Shown here: one piece after another, positions 12,321 to 24,933 of the stretch
Layout of the letters: the number at the start of each line of letters is the position of its first letter
Position numbering within the stretch: position 1 is the stretch's first letter
From: Ceratopteris richardii
Lineage: Eukaryota; Streptophyta; Polypodiopsida; Polypodiales; Pteridaceae
Assembly: GCA_020310875.1 (NCBI GenBank)
Contig: CM035416.1
Location: 77,539,474-77,603,473 of the forward strand
Reading direction: 5' to 3'
Length of the DNA: 64,000 nucleotides
Position numbers and translations under genes: made by a program
The notes under the pieces: model-generated
Told to the model about the DNA's origin: nothing
What the model saw: the letters and a program-made list of their open reading frames with translations, nothing else
The model's database searches: none

Positions 12321-12790
12321 GAATCAAGCTCATCAAAATCCACTTGAAGTTATCCTTCATCGAATTTCCAAAGATTTGATCCCAAAATCTCTTGCAAAAC
12401 TAAAGTGAGAAGATATTAGAAATGCAAAAACATAAAGAAAGAAAAAGAGTGCTACAATATGTGCGATCTACTTACCAAAACTTCAGATCTATAAAAATAG
12501 AGGTGTGCTTAGAGAGAGAGGGAGGGAGTGAGAGAGAGAGAGAGAGAAGTTTTTTTGAATCAAGGTCGTCAAAATCCACTTGAAGTTCTCCTTCATCGAA
12601 TTTCCAAAGATTTGATACCAAAATCTCTTGCAAAAATAAACAGAGAACATATTAGAAAAGCAAAAACATGAAGAAACAAAAAAGAGTGCTACGATATGTG
12701 CGATCTACTTACCAAAACTTCAGATCCAGAAAGATAGAGGTCTGCTTGGAGAGAGAGAGGGAGGGAGAGAGAGAGTGAGAGAGAGGGAGG
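12321..12790. repeat. 236-bp tandem duplication in the right arm of CACTA-1
   Basis: A unit starting GAATCAAGCTCATC at 12321 is repeated from 12557 with a few substitutions. Each copy ends in a GA-rich tract. Because CACTA-1 genes run leftward, this lies at the 5' side of the element's transcription unit; CACTA-2 has a single diverged version near 26420-26660. Confidence 0.85.
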
Positions 12791-12924
12791 GAAAGAGAGA
12801 GAGAGAGAAAGAGAGAAAGAGTGACAAACAAAGATCTGTTGTTCGCGTGCGCAAAGCCGACAGTAGAAGATGTAGATTCAAAATGCTCAGAATGATGAGT
12901 TTTGGTTTCGGGCCCGATTAAAAA

Positions 12925-13118
12925 GATAGTGTTGGTATAAGCGTCGGTATAAGCGTCGATAATTCCAGTAAATTACCGACACTTATACCGACGCCGGGTT
13001 TCCGAGGCTAAGCGGCTTTTCCAAATTGTTCGAGGGTCATACCGAGGCCGATACCTGACCATCCGTATGCTGAACGTCGGTATGCTGACCGTTTGTATTC
13101 CCTCGATATGTTGTAGTG
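12925..13118. repeat. Right subterminal repeat array of CACTA-1
   Basis: Copies of GTCGGTATAAGC and the complement ACCGAC, including an inverted pair at about 12940-12990, precede the right terminus. Together with the left array they make the usual En/Spm-type end structure. Confidence 0.8.
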
Positions 13119-14120
13119 ACTATTGGAAATCACAAATTTTCATATTTGAAGTATCCAAAAAGTAATTTATCATATAGTAGAAGATTGGGATCAGCCGTGG
13201 ATATTACATTAACTCGATAATTATTGAAGGAATTGTTGAGATGTTCCAGAAGTTTGGGATGATTATGTGGAAGATTATCAAGTTGAAACCTAAGTCAAAG
13301 TAATGCAGCAGTCCCAAAGTTCTATTTAGGAACATTTAGAGTGCAAGATGAGTTTGGGATCCCCTTCAAGGAAGATCATAATCTAAGAATATGTTCAAGA
13401 TTGCTTGGTTAGAGCAAGTACAAGGGTAGAATGGCATATGTTAATGTACGGTCATTTGGTGAAAGGTAAAAATCTGAGAAAGGAGATCCATATGAGGGCT
13501 TTAAGGCAAATGCATTTCTGCCAAATTTTATCATGATGTGTAATACCGGTTTCAGAATATAAGATTTCTCATTATCACACTTGAAGGGGCGTTTTTTAGT
13601 GACATTTTGAACGGAAAACACCACTTGGAAGACTTTGGATCATCTTTGTTTCTACATTAAAAAAAAACACATTTGAGAAACGCACTTTGTACATTTTGTA
13701 CATTGCGCACTTATTAGTATCATTTGGCGTTTTTGATCCAGAGATTCTTCCTCATCATGCTATTTGCATGTGTTTCTTCCTCTAAAAACACCAACAATCT
13801 GTGTCAGAGATAGCATTACTTTTGAGGTGCATTTTCAATACCATTTGCTCATTGTAGCATATTTCTATGAGATTTGATGAGAAGTATTAGGTAAATAAAG
13901 TACTTCAAAATAGACTAAAGAGCTTTTTCATCAAGGTTTTTTGTTCGAGCTCATTTCAGTTCCCGTTTGCACTATTATGACTACTATGTAGCTGACCTTT
14001 TTTCTTCTTGTTTAGTTTTTTTCTTTTTGTCTTCAATCACTATTACAATTTCCTTGTTTTTTGAGTAGGCATAGCGAGCTCCAAAGGGTAATTCTATGCA
14101 AGTTCTATTACAATTAGTCA
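13119..14120. other. Stretch between CACTA-1 and a copia relic, nothing recognised
   Basis: AT-rich sequence with no recognisable coding relic. It could include a degraded 5' LTR of the copia relic that follows, but I cannot define one. Confidence 0.5.
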
Positions 14121-14123
14121 ATT

Positions 14124-17100
14124 ATGCTAAAGTCACTAGTCATCACCAACAATAATGATGATGATGATGTGTCCTATGTGCTAGTTAGTGAGGACAAGCT
14201 GGTTGGCCGTTACTATCATGTGTATTCATTTAAGATGCATCATGTATTGGTGAGAAAAAGCCATGTGGAACGTTGTTTAGGATGTCAAGATACATCTTGT
14301 TGCAACTATGGGCACAAGAAATGTAGCTTCTATGTGTGGTGTTGAGGATTTTGTAGGTTTTGATTCTAATACAACTCCTAGGTATTATAGAGCAAATCCA
14401 ATGGGATGGTTGATATGCATAGTCTCATGGCTTGATTTTTTTTGTCTACAAAGCATGTCGTTACTCCATATGTTTTCTTATTTAAAATAGCTAATGAGGG
14501 TTGGGATATTCTTCCCACATATGAGACTCATTTTCCTCACCTTGGAAAATAAATTTAGATCAAGCACATGAATGAAGATGGTTCTATTGATAGACTTTTT
14601 GAAAAGATCAATCATTTGGGAAAAAAATTGATTGATGTAGATAGATTTCTACTAGAAAATTCACTTATATTGCACACCAACTCAATGGGCCACTTAATTC
14701 CTATTAAATTTATTTCCCGTACAATTAATTTGATGATTAGAAGAAATCTCAATGAATTCTCAATTGAAGATCTTTCTTTTGTGGACTTACATTGGGATGA
14801 ATCAAGGCAAAATAGGCCCATTATGCATCTTCTAAGTCAAGCTTCTATTGCTAATCAAGCAAGAAAGAGTAAATTTTGATCTTACTCTTATAAGAAAAAA
14901 TATGTTAAATAAAACAAAAATGATAACAAGAAACTTGTTTTTGGTGCAAGTGTTGTAACACTAATGATCATTCTATCAAGAAATGTCATGAATTGGCTCC
15001 AAGGGAGGCAACAGAAAGTCATTTTGGTTGAGGGAATACATGTTCTCAGATATAAACCATTTTAGAATCAATGTAAAATAAAAATATTAAAGTTGAGATA
15101 TCGTATAAAATGTTTTGTTAGTGGAAAACTATGCCTCTCATGGAAATGGGAAGATGCATGGGCAAGAAAAGGGTCTTGACTTGTAATTTTTGGGTTGAGG
15201 TTGTTCATGTGTTTTGTAATGTATTCATGAGGTGTGCCACAAGGTCATTGCAGTCTATCACTCATTATGAGGTTTTCCATGGATATAGGCCTTTTGTTTC
15301 TCATTTATATGTTTTTAGTTTTTTGTATATGTTGTAATGCTCAAGGAATGATGCGGTATTTTTTATGAAAGGTTCTATAATGTACTATTTTGGGGTATAG
15401 TTTTCAAAGTTGGATTCTTATCTATATCATCTATAATTTAAACATGTTCCAAAATGTAGTTGAAATTGTACTTTCATGTATTGATAGAATATCAGTGAGC
15501 CCAAATATTGATCGTTACATCTTCTTAGTACTTTACTTTAAAGGCCAAACAAATGTAGTTACTTCTAAGAAGGTTTCTCATCATAGATTTTAAATTAGGA
15601 CATGGATCATTCTATTTTTTGTTATAATATATGCCATTCCCTTTTCGATGAAGAGATCATGCATTGAAGAGGCAAAAATATGTCAAAAGCACCATTCAAA
15701 TAGAAAAATATGTGCTTAACAATCTTCCAATGCTTAAAACTTGGGATATGCATCAACTTATTCAATTGAGAGATAATGAACTAATTTTTGGCCATGTATT
15801 GCATAATAAATAAGGAAACACATAGTTTCTTAAGAGATGATAACATCAAATGTAGCTGAAGCATCATGAAGAGCAAATTATACCTAAATCCATGAGGATG
15901 TAACTAGATTTTCAATTCCACAACATTTCAATAAGTTGTCAGCGTCTTTTCTCTGACATAAAAAAGCTCCTTTGGAACTTGTTTAAAACAAAATTCCCAA
16001 ACAGTGATGCAAAAACCTCAAATGTAGTATTTCAAATGAGGCAGGCCGGGAAATTAACCTTAAAAAAGGGAACATGTGCCTCATTCAAATAGTGATGGAA
16101 AAACCTCAAGTACAATATTCCAAATGTGGCATGAAAATGAAACTTAAAGCAAGATAGATGTGTCTCATTATGCCTAGTAAGAAAAATCAACATAAAGTTA
16201 ATGTTTAAAATACAATATTTGAAGTGATTCACAAATAAGTTGCTTTCAGTTGGATTGTTTTGAATTGCATGTGCCAAAAGATAAGCATGTTCCAAAACAC
16301 ATGGTGTAACACATGATGCTTGCCAAAACACATGGTGTTTGAATTGCATGTGCCTTCGTTGAGAATTATACATGTCACCTTAACTTCATGCCCTCTATGT
16401 AAAGAACAATAAGGTTAAAGTACATACATCCCTTCATGTAAATGCCCATTCAAGGATGTCATGTTTTTATCCAATTAGTGTATATTTTATGAGCCACAAC
16501 ACAAAAGAGAAAAGGTTTCATGAAATCAATTCCCTTCTCTTGATCATATTCATTTACAACAAATTTAAATTTCTAGAGGTTCATTCTTTCAATAAGATTA
16601 CGCTTAAAAACTCAAGGTTTTTTAATCCTAACTCGATATAAGTACCACCTAATTTACATGATTTTTATATTCAAGTGGGATAGTTGCTATGAAATTAATC
16701 ATATGTTCACTTGGGTTTTTATCATGCTTGGTAGATTAGTGGTTGAGAAAGAAGCAACCAATTATGGAAACTTCTAGTTTTGAGGCCATTAATAGGTAAT
16801 TTCCATTGCTTCTATTGAGATTGTGTGGTCTAGAGAGCTTATCATTGATCTAGATGTTTTCCAAACATCTATCACAACCATCTTTCCTAAATTTAAAGGT
16901 GCCTAAGCCATTGCGAGGGAATAATTGTTCCATGCTTGCACAAAGAACATTGAGGTGCACTATCACTGTGTGATCAAGAGAGTCTTTTTTAGAGATGTTA
17001 GCCTGGTGTATGTAATTCTAGCCCACACATCATGTCACTTTTTCATGCATGTATGATCAAGATAGTTTTTTTTAGAGATGTTAGTTTGGTGTATGTTCTA

Positions 17101-17165
17101 GCCCACATATCATGTCGCTTTTTCATGCATGATTTCAAATTCTTTGTTTGAAACATCACTCCCAA
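14124..17165 (+). pseudogene. Ty1/copia relic 1 (gag, integrase piece, RNase H piece)
   Basis: Decayed gag runs from about 14124 (SEDKLVGRYYHVYS matches AEDKLDGTNYPLWS of the copia element at 40823-45934). It continues at 14568-14879 with NEDGSIDRL...ESRQNRPIM, which aligns with that element's gag. A zinc knuckle CKCCNTNDHSIKKC is readable near 14945-14985. Only the integrase C-terminal part is left at 15131-15337 (MEMGRCMGKK, CATRSLQSITHYE). RNase H remains at about 16670-17130 (NIEVHYHCVIKR). Protease, the integrase core and most of the reverse transcriptase are gone. A purine tract AAGGGGGA at about 17160 marks the end of the internal region. Confidence 0.75.
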
Positions 17166-17169
17166 GGGG

Positions 17170-17440
17170 GACTTTTATCAATATGATAGTTATGTATTTA
17201 AACATATGAATGCTAGATCACTTTTCTTCTAATATGAGGTAATTTCCATTAGGTTGCATATATGTCCACAACCTCATTGCACTACTGATCTTTGTAGATT
17301 TTTCACTTTCTAGTATAAACAATTGTTAAGTTCCTAAGCCTTTTGTTCATTGTTTTATTTATGTCAATTCATCACTTCTTGCATTCAACATTTTATTAAC
17401 ATCACATATGGATCTTACTTTTATGAATCACACATTAAGT
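17170..17440 (+). repeat. Weak 3' LTR remnant of copia relic 1
   Basis: After the purine tract the sequence has scattered similarity to the 230-bp LTR of the same copia family (for example TGATCTTTGTAGATTTTTCACTT against the LTR's ACTTATCTTTGTACATT region). The terminal CAACA is not clear. Confidence 0.35.
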
Positions 17441-17799
17441 AATAAATGACGCAGAATATGTCAAGTTTATTAGCATTCAACAATAAACCATAAGCATAGT
17501 GGAAAAACATAGACTTGGGTAACAAAAATTTTAGACTATCACATAAATTTCTAGAATATTATGAGCTCTAGAGCCTCGTAGATTATGAGCATTACAAAAT
17601 TGTCTTAGATATGAACTTCAAGATAGTTTGAGCCTTAAGATGGTGGTCCGTTATCTCAGTCCAAAAGCCCATAAATTTATAGATCCAAAAGAAAGACACA
17701 TTTGGTTGTTATGAAATATGAGCCATCATTTAATAGAGGAGTTGATTGGTGTTTTCATCTTATTGAATAAGGACATTCACTACAACAGATCGAGCATAT

Positions 17800-18115
17800 A
17801 CCGAGGTTTTTACCGAGGGAAATGAATGCGCCTATTTTTGCCTCGACGTCAGTGTAGATGTTGGTATGCGCCTTGGTACTAAAGCGTCGGTATGCACGTC
17901 AGTATGTGCGCCGGTATGGGCGTCGGTATAAGCATCGGTATGTGTCAATATATGCATCGGTATGGGTGTCGGTATAAACGTCGGTATTACTAACACCCAT
18001 ACCGGCACCCATACCGACACCTCTACTGGGTGTACCGTCGCGTATACCATCCCTCGCTAGGTGTACCGATGCTTATTCCGATGACATTACTGGGAGTCTC
18101 GTCGCGAATATCGAC
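17800..18115. repeat. Left subterminal repeat array of CACTA-2
   Basis: About a dozen degenerate GCGTCGGTATG-type units in one orientation are followed by several complements (ACCCATACCG) from about 17995, giving an overall inverted-repeat structure around 17980-18000. Likely TNPA binding region by analogy with En/Spm. Confidence 0.85.
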
Positions 18116-18138
18116 GACCATATCTACAAAAAAAAATT

Positions 18139-18216
18139 TTGGGTAGAGTGTGTTGTCTTTTGCTATAGCAACATTACCATGATGTTGCTTAACAAAAGAC
18201 AATACACTCTGCCCAA
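18139..18216. repeat. Hairpin at the TNPA-side end of CACTA-2
   Basis: The left arm TTGGGTAGAGTGTGTTGTC and the right arm GACAATACACTCTGCCCAA pair with few mismatches around a loop containing a second small inverted repeat (AACATTACCATGATGTT). It is homologous to 7416-7484 in CACTA-1. It lies about 380 bases past the TNPA-like stop codon. Confidence 0.82.
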
Positions 18217-18592
18217 AAAAAAACCGAGTACATGTGATGTGTACTCTAATGTCAACCAAAATACGATTTCATAAAACATAATATTATTGGACACAAAAGA
18301 GATAATCAGAATGAACCATGAACCATCTACAAAAAAAGTTATATATTTCATAAATGAAGCATGTACAAGAGTGTGGCAAACCACTGCCATATGTGATGCT
18401 TTTACAAAATGTGGCAAAGCAATGCATTGCCATATAAAAATCAAATACAAAAGTTTGGTGTGCCACTACCATACACATGCAAAGAACATTCCATATCAAC
18501 AGTCCTGCAACAAAGAACATTAATGGAATGAGATAAATTCACATGAAATTTACAAACAACAAGTAAAAACCAAATTTATAAATTAATCACCT

Positions 18593-19827
18593 CATCGCAA
18601 TGAAACGACCGCACTGCGTCCCTCCAAGTCCTCCAATAGTGCAGTCAATCCATGACGATATCCGTAAGCGTCGTCCATTCGTGTTGAAGGACGACCCATT
18701 GCCAGCTCCTACAACAAATATACAAAACATTAGAGGAACATACATGAGAAACTTAACATAAATAAATTCAATAAATGAAATGGTACTTACAAACTCATGA
18801 TGCATCGTGTCATATCTGCCGCTGCCCAAATGTGACGGTCCAACCATATCTAGAGTGTGGCTACGGCATCTCGCTGTTGGCGATATCGGTCAGGAGTCTG
18901 CTGCTGCTCGTCGCGAATCATATCCCACTCCTCAACATCTAACCATACAGGCTTTGGTAAGCCTGCTCTGAAAGCATCACGAGCCTCGAATCATCGATGG
19001 GACATAACCTCACGTGCGGTGTGCAGAATCCACTCTGAACTAACAAGAGACTGTCCATCAGCTGGTCGGAACTCCTGATAAATCATTTGTGTGATATAAT
19101 TCTTCTGATCTTTATCATGTTCACTCCATTTCAGCATGATAGAGTGTCCAAACTATATGGAGCAAAGCTGTCGTATACGTGCATGCATTTCTTTGTCAGC
19201 CGCATACATCACCAGAGCTCCATCTCGGATACTATACACCTTGGAGTCATCATGGTCATGAGCACCCCAAGGTGTTCGTGGTGTTCCATGTGGTGTACTG
19301 TGTGGCATACCTACATCTGAGGTACTCATCCTAGTAGTAGAAGCGGGCGACACAACGTCCGTCACACTACCTCCACAACAGCCGCCTCCTTGAGACCTAC
19401 CTGTAGATCCACTCCTAGAACCTCCTTCTCTAAAGCATGACCTCGACCTACGAGAGGGGCCAGAACCTGTATCGCATTGAGGCATCGAACACACATGTCT
19501 ACTACTAGACCTAGTAGGAGATGGACGAAAAGATGGTCGTGGTGGAGTCACAAAGCTAGGAGACATACCTCCTACGGGAGTAGCACCACCCGGAGGAGTG
19601 ACACCGGCATGAGTGACACCGGCGGGAGTGACACCGGGGGGAGTGAGGCCGTCAGGAGTGAGGTCGCCAGGAGTGAGGCTGGGAGGAGTGCTACTACGAG
19701 TGATCCAATATTGTGATGCAGTGGCCATATACGCGAGAGGTACCTGAGAGATGAACTCTAAAAATTGCTCCTCTGTCATGAAATGTGGAGTGATTGGAGG
19801 ACTGTCTCCCATCGTGCTCTGTAACAA
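18593..19827 (-). pseudogene. TNPA-like second gene of CACTA-2
   Basis: The frame starts near 19827 (MLQSTMGDSPP) or at the in-frame Met a few codons on. The N-terminal half has a degenerate five-residue Thr/Pro/Gly repeat (LTPGD, LTPDG, LTPPG, VTPAG). A Ser/Arg-rich stretch follows, then the conserved part PRTPWGAHDHDD. A TAG interrupts next to FGHSIMLKWSEHD, where CACTA-1 has GAA. A second stop (CGA to TGA) and a one-base deletion near 18845-18855 follow. An intron at about 18790-18709 leads to the last exon (ELAMGRPSTRMDD), with TGA at 18593. The C-terminal half resembles Transposase_24 proteins. It probably encoded the DNA-binding partner that recognises the subterminal repeats; that is inference. 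Confidence 0.75.
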
Positions 19828-19918
19828 AAGAACTCAAATAATTAGCATGTTATAATAAAGGTAATATAGAGAATAAACCAAAAAAAAAAACAAAAATTAG
19901 TACGTACAAGTGTTTTAT

Positions 19919-22900
19919 TCAAAAATCCTCTAATCTAGCATCCTCTTGAAGATCCGATGCACCGAGAATATCTATCTCTATAGTGATGGCTTCTAAATCG
20001 CTTGCTATGTTGGTTTCTTCCTTATCATCATCTATTGCTTCGTCTTCTCGAACAATGACCTCTTCTTCTCGAACAATGACCTCTTCTTCTCGAACAATGA
20101 TCTCTTCCTCCTCGACTATCGAATGAATCTCTGAGTCCACTATAGACGGACTTTCTTCTACATCTATGTTCTCACAAATTTGAGTCGACTTGGAGCAAAC
20201 CGCTTTTATCCCGCCTCACTGTTGCATTTCTTCCAGAGGTGACTACTTTGAACCATTTCACATCAAAAACAAAATAATCAAACTTCCTAAAAGATAGTTT
20301 CAAGATATCTTGAATCACACCACAATAATCTAGCTGGCCTTCTTGAGCATTATCATCTCTTGCACTCGCTCTACTTTTTTGCAAAAAGTTCACCATCACC
20401 CCACTATCAAAAGTAGACCTATTTTTATCGATTCGTGTGATCCGAAAGTGTCGTCCATGAGACCATAGTGCACCGTATTTGGTATACTCCCAATCACATA
20501 CCTTTGGGAGTTCTTCTTCTTCTCCAGAGATATCTTCACCCGCTGCCTTTGCTTGTGAAATCGTTGTATCTAGCCCTGTGCTCGTTGGAAAAGGTGGAAG
20601 AGGTCGAACACTTTCTAGGAGAGGCAAAAATCGAGTGGAACGATTCCTTCGAAACTGAGCTCTTTCCTTTGCATTGGTTTCCATGGCAAGCTCATACCTT
20701 TCTAACCACTTCTGCATAGGCTCAAAGTTAACTATGCAAAACTTCATTGCCTTCTCTCTAAAAGCTGCATCCATTTTTCTTTGCAATCCTTTACCTTGTG
20801 GTTCATCGCCTACGAGATGAACATCTTCATCATCGCTCCATAAGCGAGGCATTTTGGGATCCGACATACGTAGAAACTCAGTTATGAATACAAGAGACTC
20901 TTGTACAAGCCATCCTTCTGCCATGCTACCCTCTGGATGTGCTCTATATCAAACAAACCCTTTTAATGTCTTCATAAAGCGCTCTAAGAAGAACATCCAT
21001 CGACTATGGACAATTCCTGCTATTGCAACTTCATCGACCACATGAACCAATAAATGAAGTTGAATAGTGAAAATACTTGTGGGAAAGTATTTCTCTACCA
21101 TAAAACAGCCTCGATAGCATTGAGTTTCGCACTCTCTATGCTATCTTTATTTATCTCTTTAGAAGAGATCCACCGTACTAAAGAACTAATTTTATAAATG
21201 GTTCTTTGTACATCCTCCGAAAGATAATCTTTTAGGGCTACAGGGAGCACAAACTGTAAAAACTTGTGCCAATCATGAGACTTGAGACCTCCAAGAGCGT
21301 CGTTTCGTGTGAAAGCAGTCTTTAGACACCTCATGTATCCAGTAGGTGTCCGAAACTCTGAAATTGTTTTCTTCACTTGTTGCTCTTCCATCCTGCGAAG
21401 CACCCAAGGAGCTCTTGGTAATGATACTATTCCGTTGGGCTTAGTAATTGCCCACAACTCTCGCATACAACCTCGCTCTTCTAAGTCCTCCCTTTGTGCT
21501 TTGCTTTCTTTCTTTCCGATCAAAGTTTTCCAAAGACTCTCTCACACATTCTTAAAAATATGCATTGGGTCTACCAAATGATTGATCAACAATTCACTCC
21601 AGTAAGGGAGTTCATGAAAAATGGACAACCGTTTCATGCCAGCGACTAGATTTTCTGAATCCCATAGTTACTTCCAATCGTTAGCTTTCATTTGGTGTTG
21701 CGCTTGTCGACCAATTTGTTCTTCACCATAAAACATGTCCATCAAGCAAATATATATAGTGTCCTTCATAAACAGTTTTACGTAGTGCTTTGGAATAGCG
21801 TGCTTCGAGTCGTGGTCCGCATAAGGGACAAGCATGGTAACCTGAAATCGATAAACCTGAACATTCACCATAACCAGGCCAATCATGCATCATCCACATA
21901 AGTATGCCTTGCACTCTCACGTCTCGTCTTCTTATAGGTTTAGACATGTCACGCACAGTAATCCCATCCCATAAAATGCACAGTTCTTCCACAAGTTGTA
22001 CAAGATATACATCCATGTTTTTTACCTTATACTTACCTGGTACAATAAGAGCTAATAATAAATTACCTTTCTTTGTGGCCAGCCATTGTGGGATATTATA
22101 ATTGACCAAACATACAGGCCATGTGCTCCATGAAGAACTGTGTAAACCAAATGGAGTCACTCCATCCATAGCTAGGCCTAGACGTATGGATCGAGGCTCA
22201 CTAGCAAACTCTGGCCACTTACTATCTATGTGCTTCCAAGCATCAGAGTCAGCAGGCACTCGCATTACACCATCTGTGACTGCTCTTTGTATGTCGTGAT
22301 ATTAATTCAGCTATAGATTTGCATCTAAACATGTTCTTAATTCATGGAATGATAGGAAAGTGGCGAAGAACCTTTGCGGGGATTGCTTTGCCTACAAGGT
22401 CTTCTCTAAATCTATTTGCTCCACACTTTGGACATACGTGGAGATGCTCATACTCATTCTGAAAGAGGATGCAATCATTTGGACAATCATGAATTTTAGT
22501 ATAATCCATTCCAATGGACTGTGAAAGTTTTTTTGCATCTCCACGTGTTGGAGGCATGTCATTGCACTCTGGTAAAAATTGATCTTTAAGAAGCATGCAA
22601 TAAGCAATTAAAATGATATTAGTAAATAAAGTTATTTTGATACAACAATGAAAGCCAATTTGTTCTCCACTTACCTGAACAATTCAGTGACACTACTATC
22701 TGACCATTCATAAATGGATTGCAGATTGAGCATCGCGAGTGACACACGTAGTAAAGATATCTTTGCTCCATTGTAAAGTGGTAAGTGAGCTAGTCTTCAC
22801 ATGTTTTCATATTCTTCATCGACTTCTGATCGTGGAAATTTTGTTGTGTCCATGAAACTCTCGACATCTTCTCCACCATCATGATCTTCATCCATCTCAT

Positions 22901-23201
22901 AAAATGCTTCGAGCATCTCTTCCATATGTTCATTCTGTGTAATATTATTAGTACTTGCTTGTATGTCTAAGTCCTTTTTTGTTCTCTTTTGTCCTCGAGA
23001 GGTTACCGGTGCAATGTCGTTTGGGTCCATCTGCTCACCTGGCGGACCATGTGAATGGTAATGTAGGTTTTCTAGTCGACTCCTATCAAAGGATCCATAC
23101 TCTCTAACATGTGCAGTACAAATCCGTCATTTCTGATAAATTTGATACTTGTATTGAGTGCAATGACATGCCATTCTCTGCTCTGGATCCAAAGAAGCCA
23201 T
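19919..23201 (-). pseudogene. TNP2-type CACTA transposase
   Basis: Minus-strand pieces follow the TNP2 order. From an ATG at 23201 comes MASLDPEQRM. At about 22680-22800 is KISLLRVSLAMLN...WSDSS before a GT splice donor. The Transposase_21 core at 22596-21723 reads GMDYTKIHDCPNDCILF, CPKCGANRF, KVLRHFP, IRLGLAMDGVTPFG, WSTWPVCLVNYNIP and DWPGYGECSGLS. At 21720-21095 are FHELPYW, DPMHIFKNV and GGLKSHDWHKFLQFVLPVA. DUF4218-like and DUF4216-like parts follow (HLVDEVAIAG; DYCGVIQDILKLSF). The end is an acidic tail of four REEEVIV-type repeats and a stop at 19919. In-frame TGA codons at about 23132, 22797 and 22342, plus frameshifts near 22270 and 21730, break it. This family cuts and moves CACTA elements. 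Confidence 0.88.
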
Positions 23202-23219
23202 CTGCTACAATATGGACAT

Positions 23220-24900
23220 TTTAGATCATTTGTTTTTTTTATTAAACCTAAAAATCTTACTCTTAAAGACTTAAACCTGAAATACTAAAACCTAAATACT
23301 TAAACACCTAAGAAAAACCTAAAACACTAATCTTAAAATCCTAATCTATATAATTATCCTATTTTATCTATATATTCAGATTTTTTTTCTTAATTAATCC
23401 TATTTTTATATATTTAATTAAATTATTTTAAACACTAGTTCTTTTATATTTATTTATCTATATAATTATCCTATTTTATATATATTAATTTATTTATTTA
23501 TTCAGATTTTTTTTATAAATCCTAAAACCCTAAAACCCTAATCTTAAAGATCTAGACCTAACTATTTAAAATGATTATATTTCATTTATTTATTTAAAAC
23601 ACTAGTTCTTATCATATTTTATTTATCTATATAATTATCCTAATATATATATATTTATTTATATATTCAGATTTTTTTCTTAATTAATCCTATTTTTATA
23701 TATTTAATTATATATATTTAATTAAATTATTTAAAACACTATTTCTTTTTATATTTATTTATCTATATAAATATCCTATTTTATATATATATTTATTTAT
23801 ATATTCAAATTTTTTCTTTAATTTTATTCTATATTTTCTCTTTATATAAATTTAATTGAGTTATATGTATGCAGACCTAAAATATGTATATTTTTGTACG
23901 CATGTGTATGTACATGTATATATGTATTACATGTGTATGTGTATGTGTGTATATATGTTATGTAGGTGTTAAAACCCTAAAATCCTAATCAAAATGACCT
24001 ATACCTAAAACATGTATATATGTGTATGCATGTGTATATATATGTGTATGTGTATATATATGTGTATATAGATAGGTGTATAAGTATAAGTGTGTATGTG
24101 TATGTGTATATATATTCACTCTGATTAAAATGAATAAAATTAAATCTATTTTTATATATTTAATCATATATATTTATTTATATATTCAAATTTTTTCCTT
24201 AATTAATCCTATTTTTATATATTTAATTATATATATTTAAATAAATTATTTAAAACACTAGTTCTTTTTATATTTATTTATCTATATAATTATCCTATTT
24301 TATATATATATTTATTTATATATTCATATTTTTTCCTTATTTTTTTCTATATTTTCTCTTTATATAAATTAATTGAGTTATATGTATGCATAAACCCTAA
24401 TCTTAAAGATCTAAACCTAAAATATGTATATTTTTGTATGCATGTATATCTACATGTATATATGTATTATATGTGTATGTGTATGTGTGTATATATGTTA
24501 TGTAGGTGTTAAAACCCTAAAACCCTAATGAGAAAGACTTAGACTTAAACCTAAAATACTAAAACCTAAATACTTAAACACCTATAAAAACCTAAACCCC
24601 TAATCCTAAAACCCTAATCCTATTTTATATATATGTTTATTTATATATTCAGATTTTTTTCTTATTTTTTTCTCTATTTTTTCTTAATATAAATGTAATT
24701 GAGTTATATGTATGCCTAAACCCTAAAACCCTAATCTTAAATATCTAGACCTAAAATATGTATATTTTTGTATGCGGGTGTATATACATGTATATATGTA
24801 TTATATGTGTATGTGTATGTATGTGTAAATAGCCTAAAAACCCTAATCCTATTTTTATATATTTGATGTAAAAAAACTTCAAAATCAAAAATTTATATAT
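23220..24900. repeat. AT-rich tract with telomere-like CCCTAAA motifs and three repeats
   Basis: Very AT-rich sequence containing many isolated (A)CCCTAA motifs in one orientation. A block of about 110-150 bases beginning TATGTATGC and containing CCTAAAATATGTATATTTTTG occurs three times, at about 23868, 24378 and 24704. No coding sequence is visible. It lies upstream of TNP2, in the position of the element's leader or first intron. Confidence 0.75.
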
Positions 24901-24933
24901 TTAATTATATATATTTAATTAAAACACTAGCTT

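Noticed and set aside
23500..24860. Interstitial telomere array
   Set aside because: The CCCTAAA-like motifs are scattered and irregular, not a tandem array.
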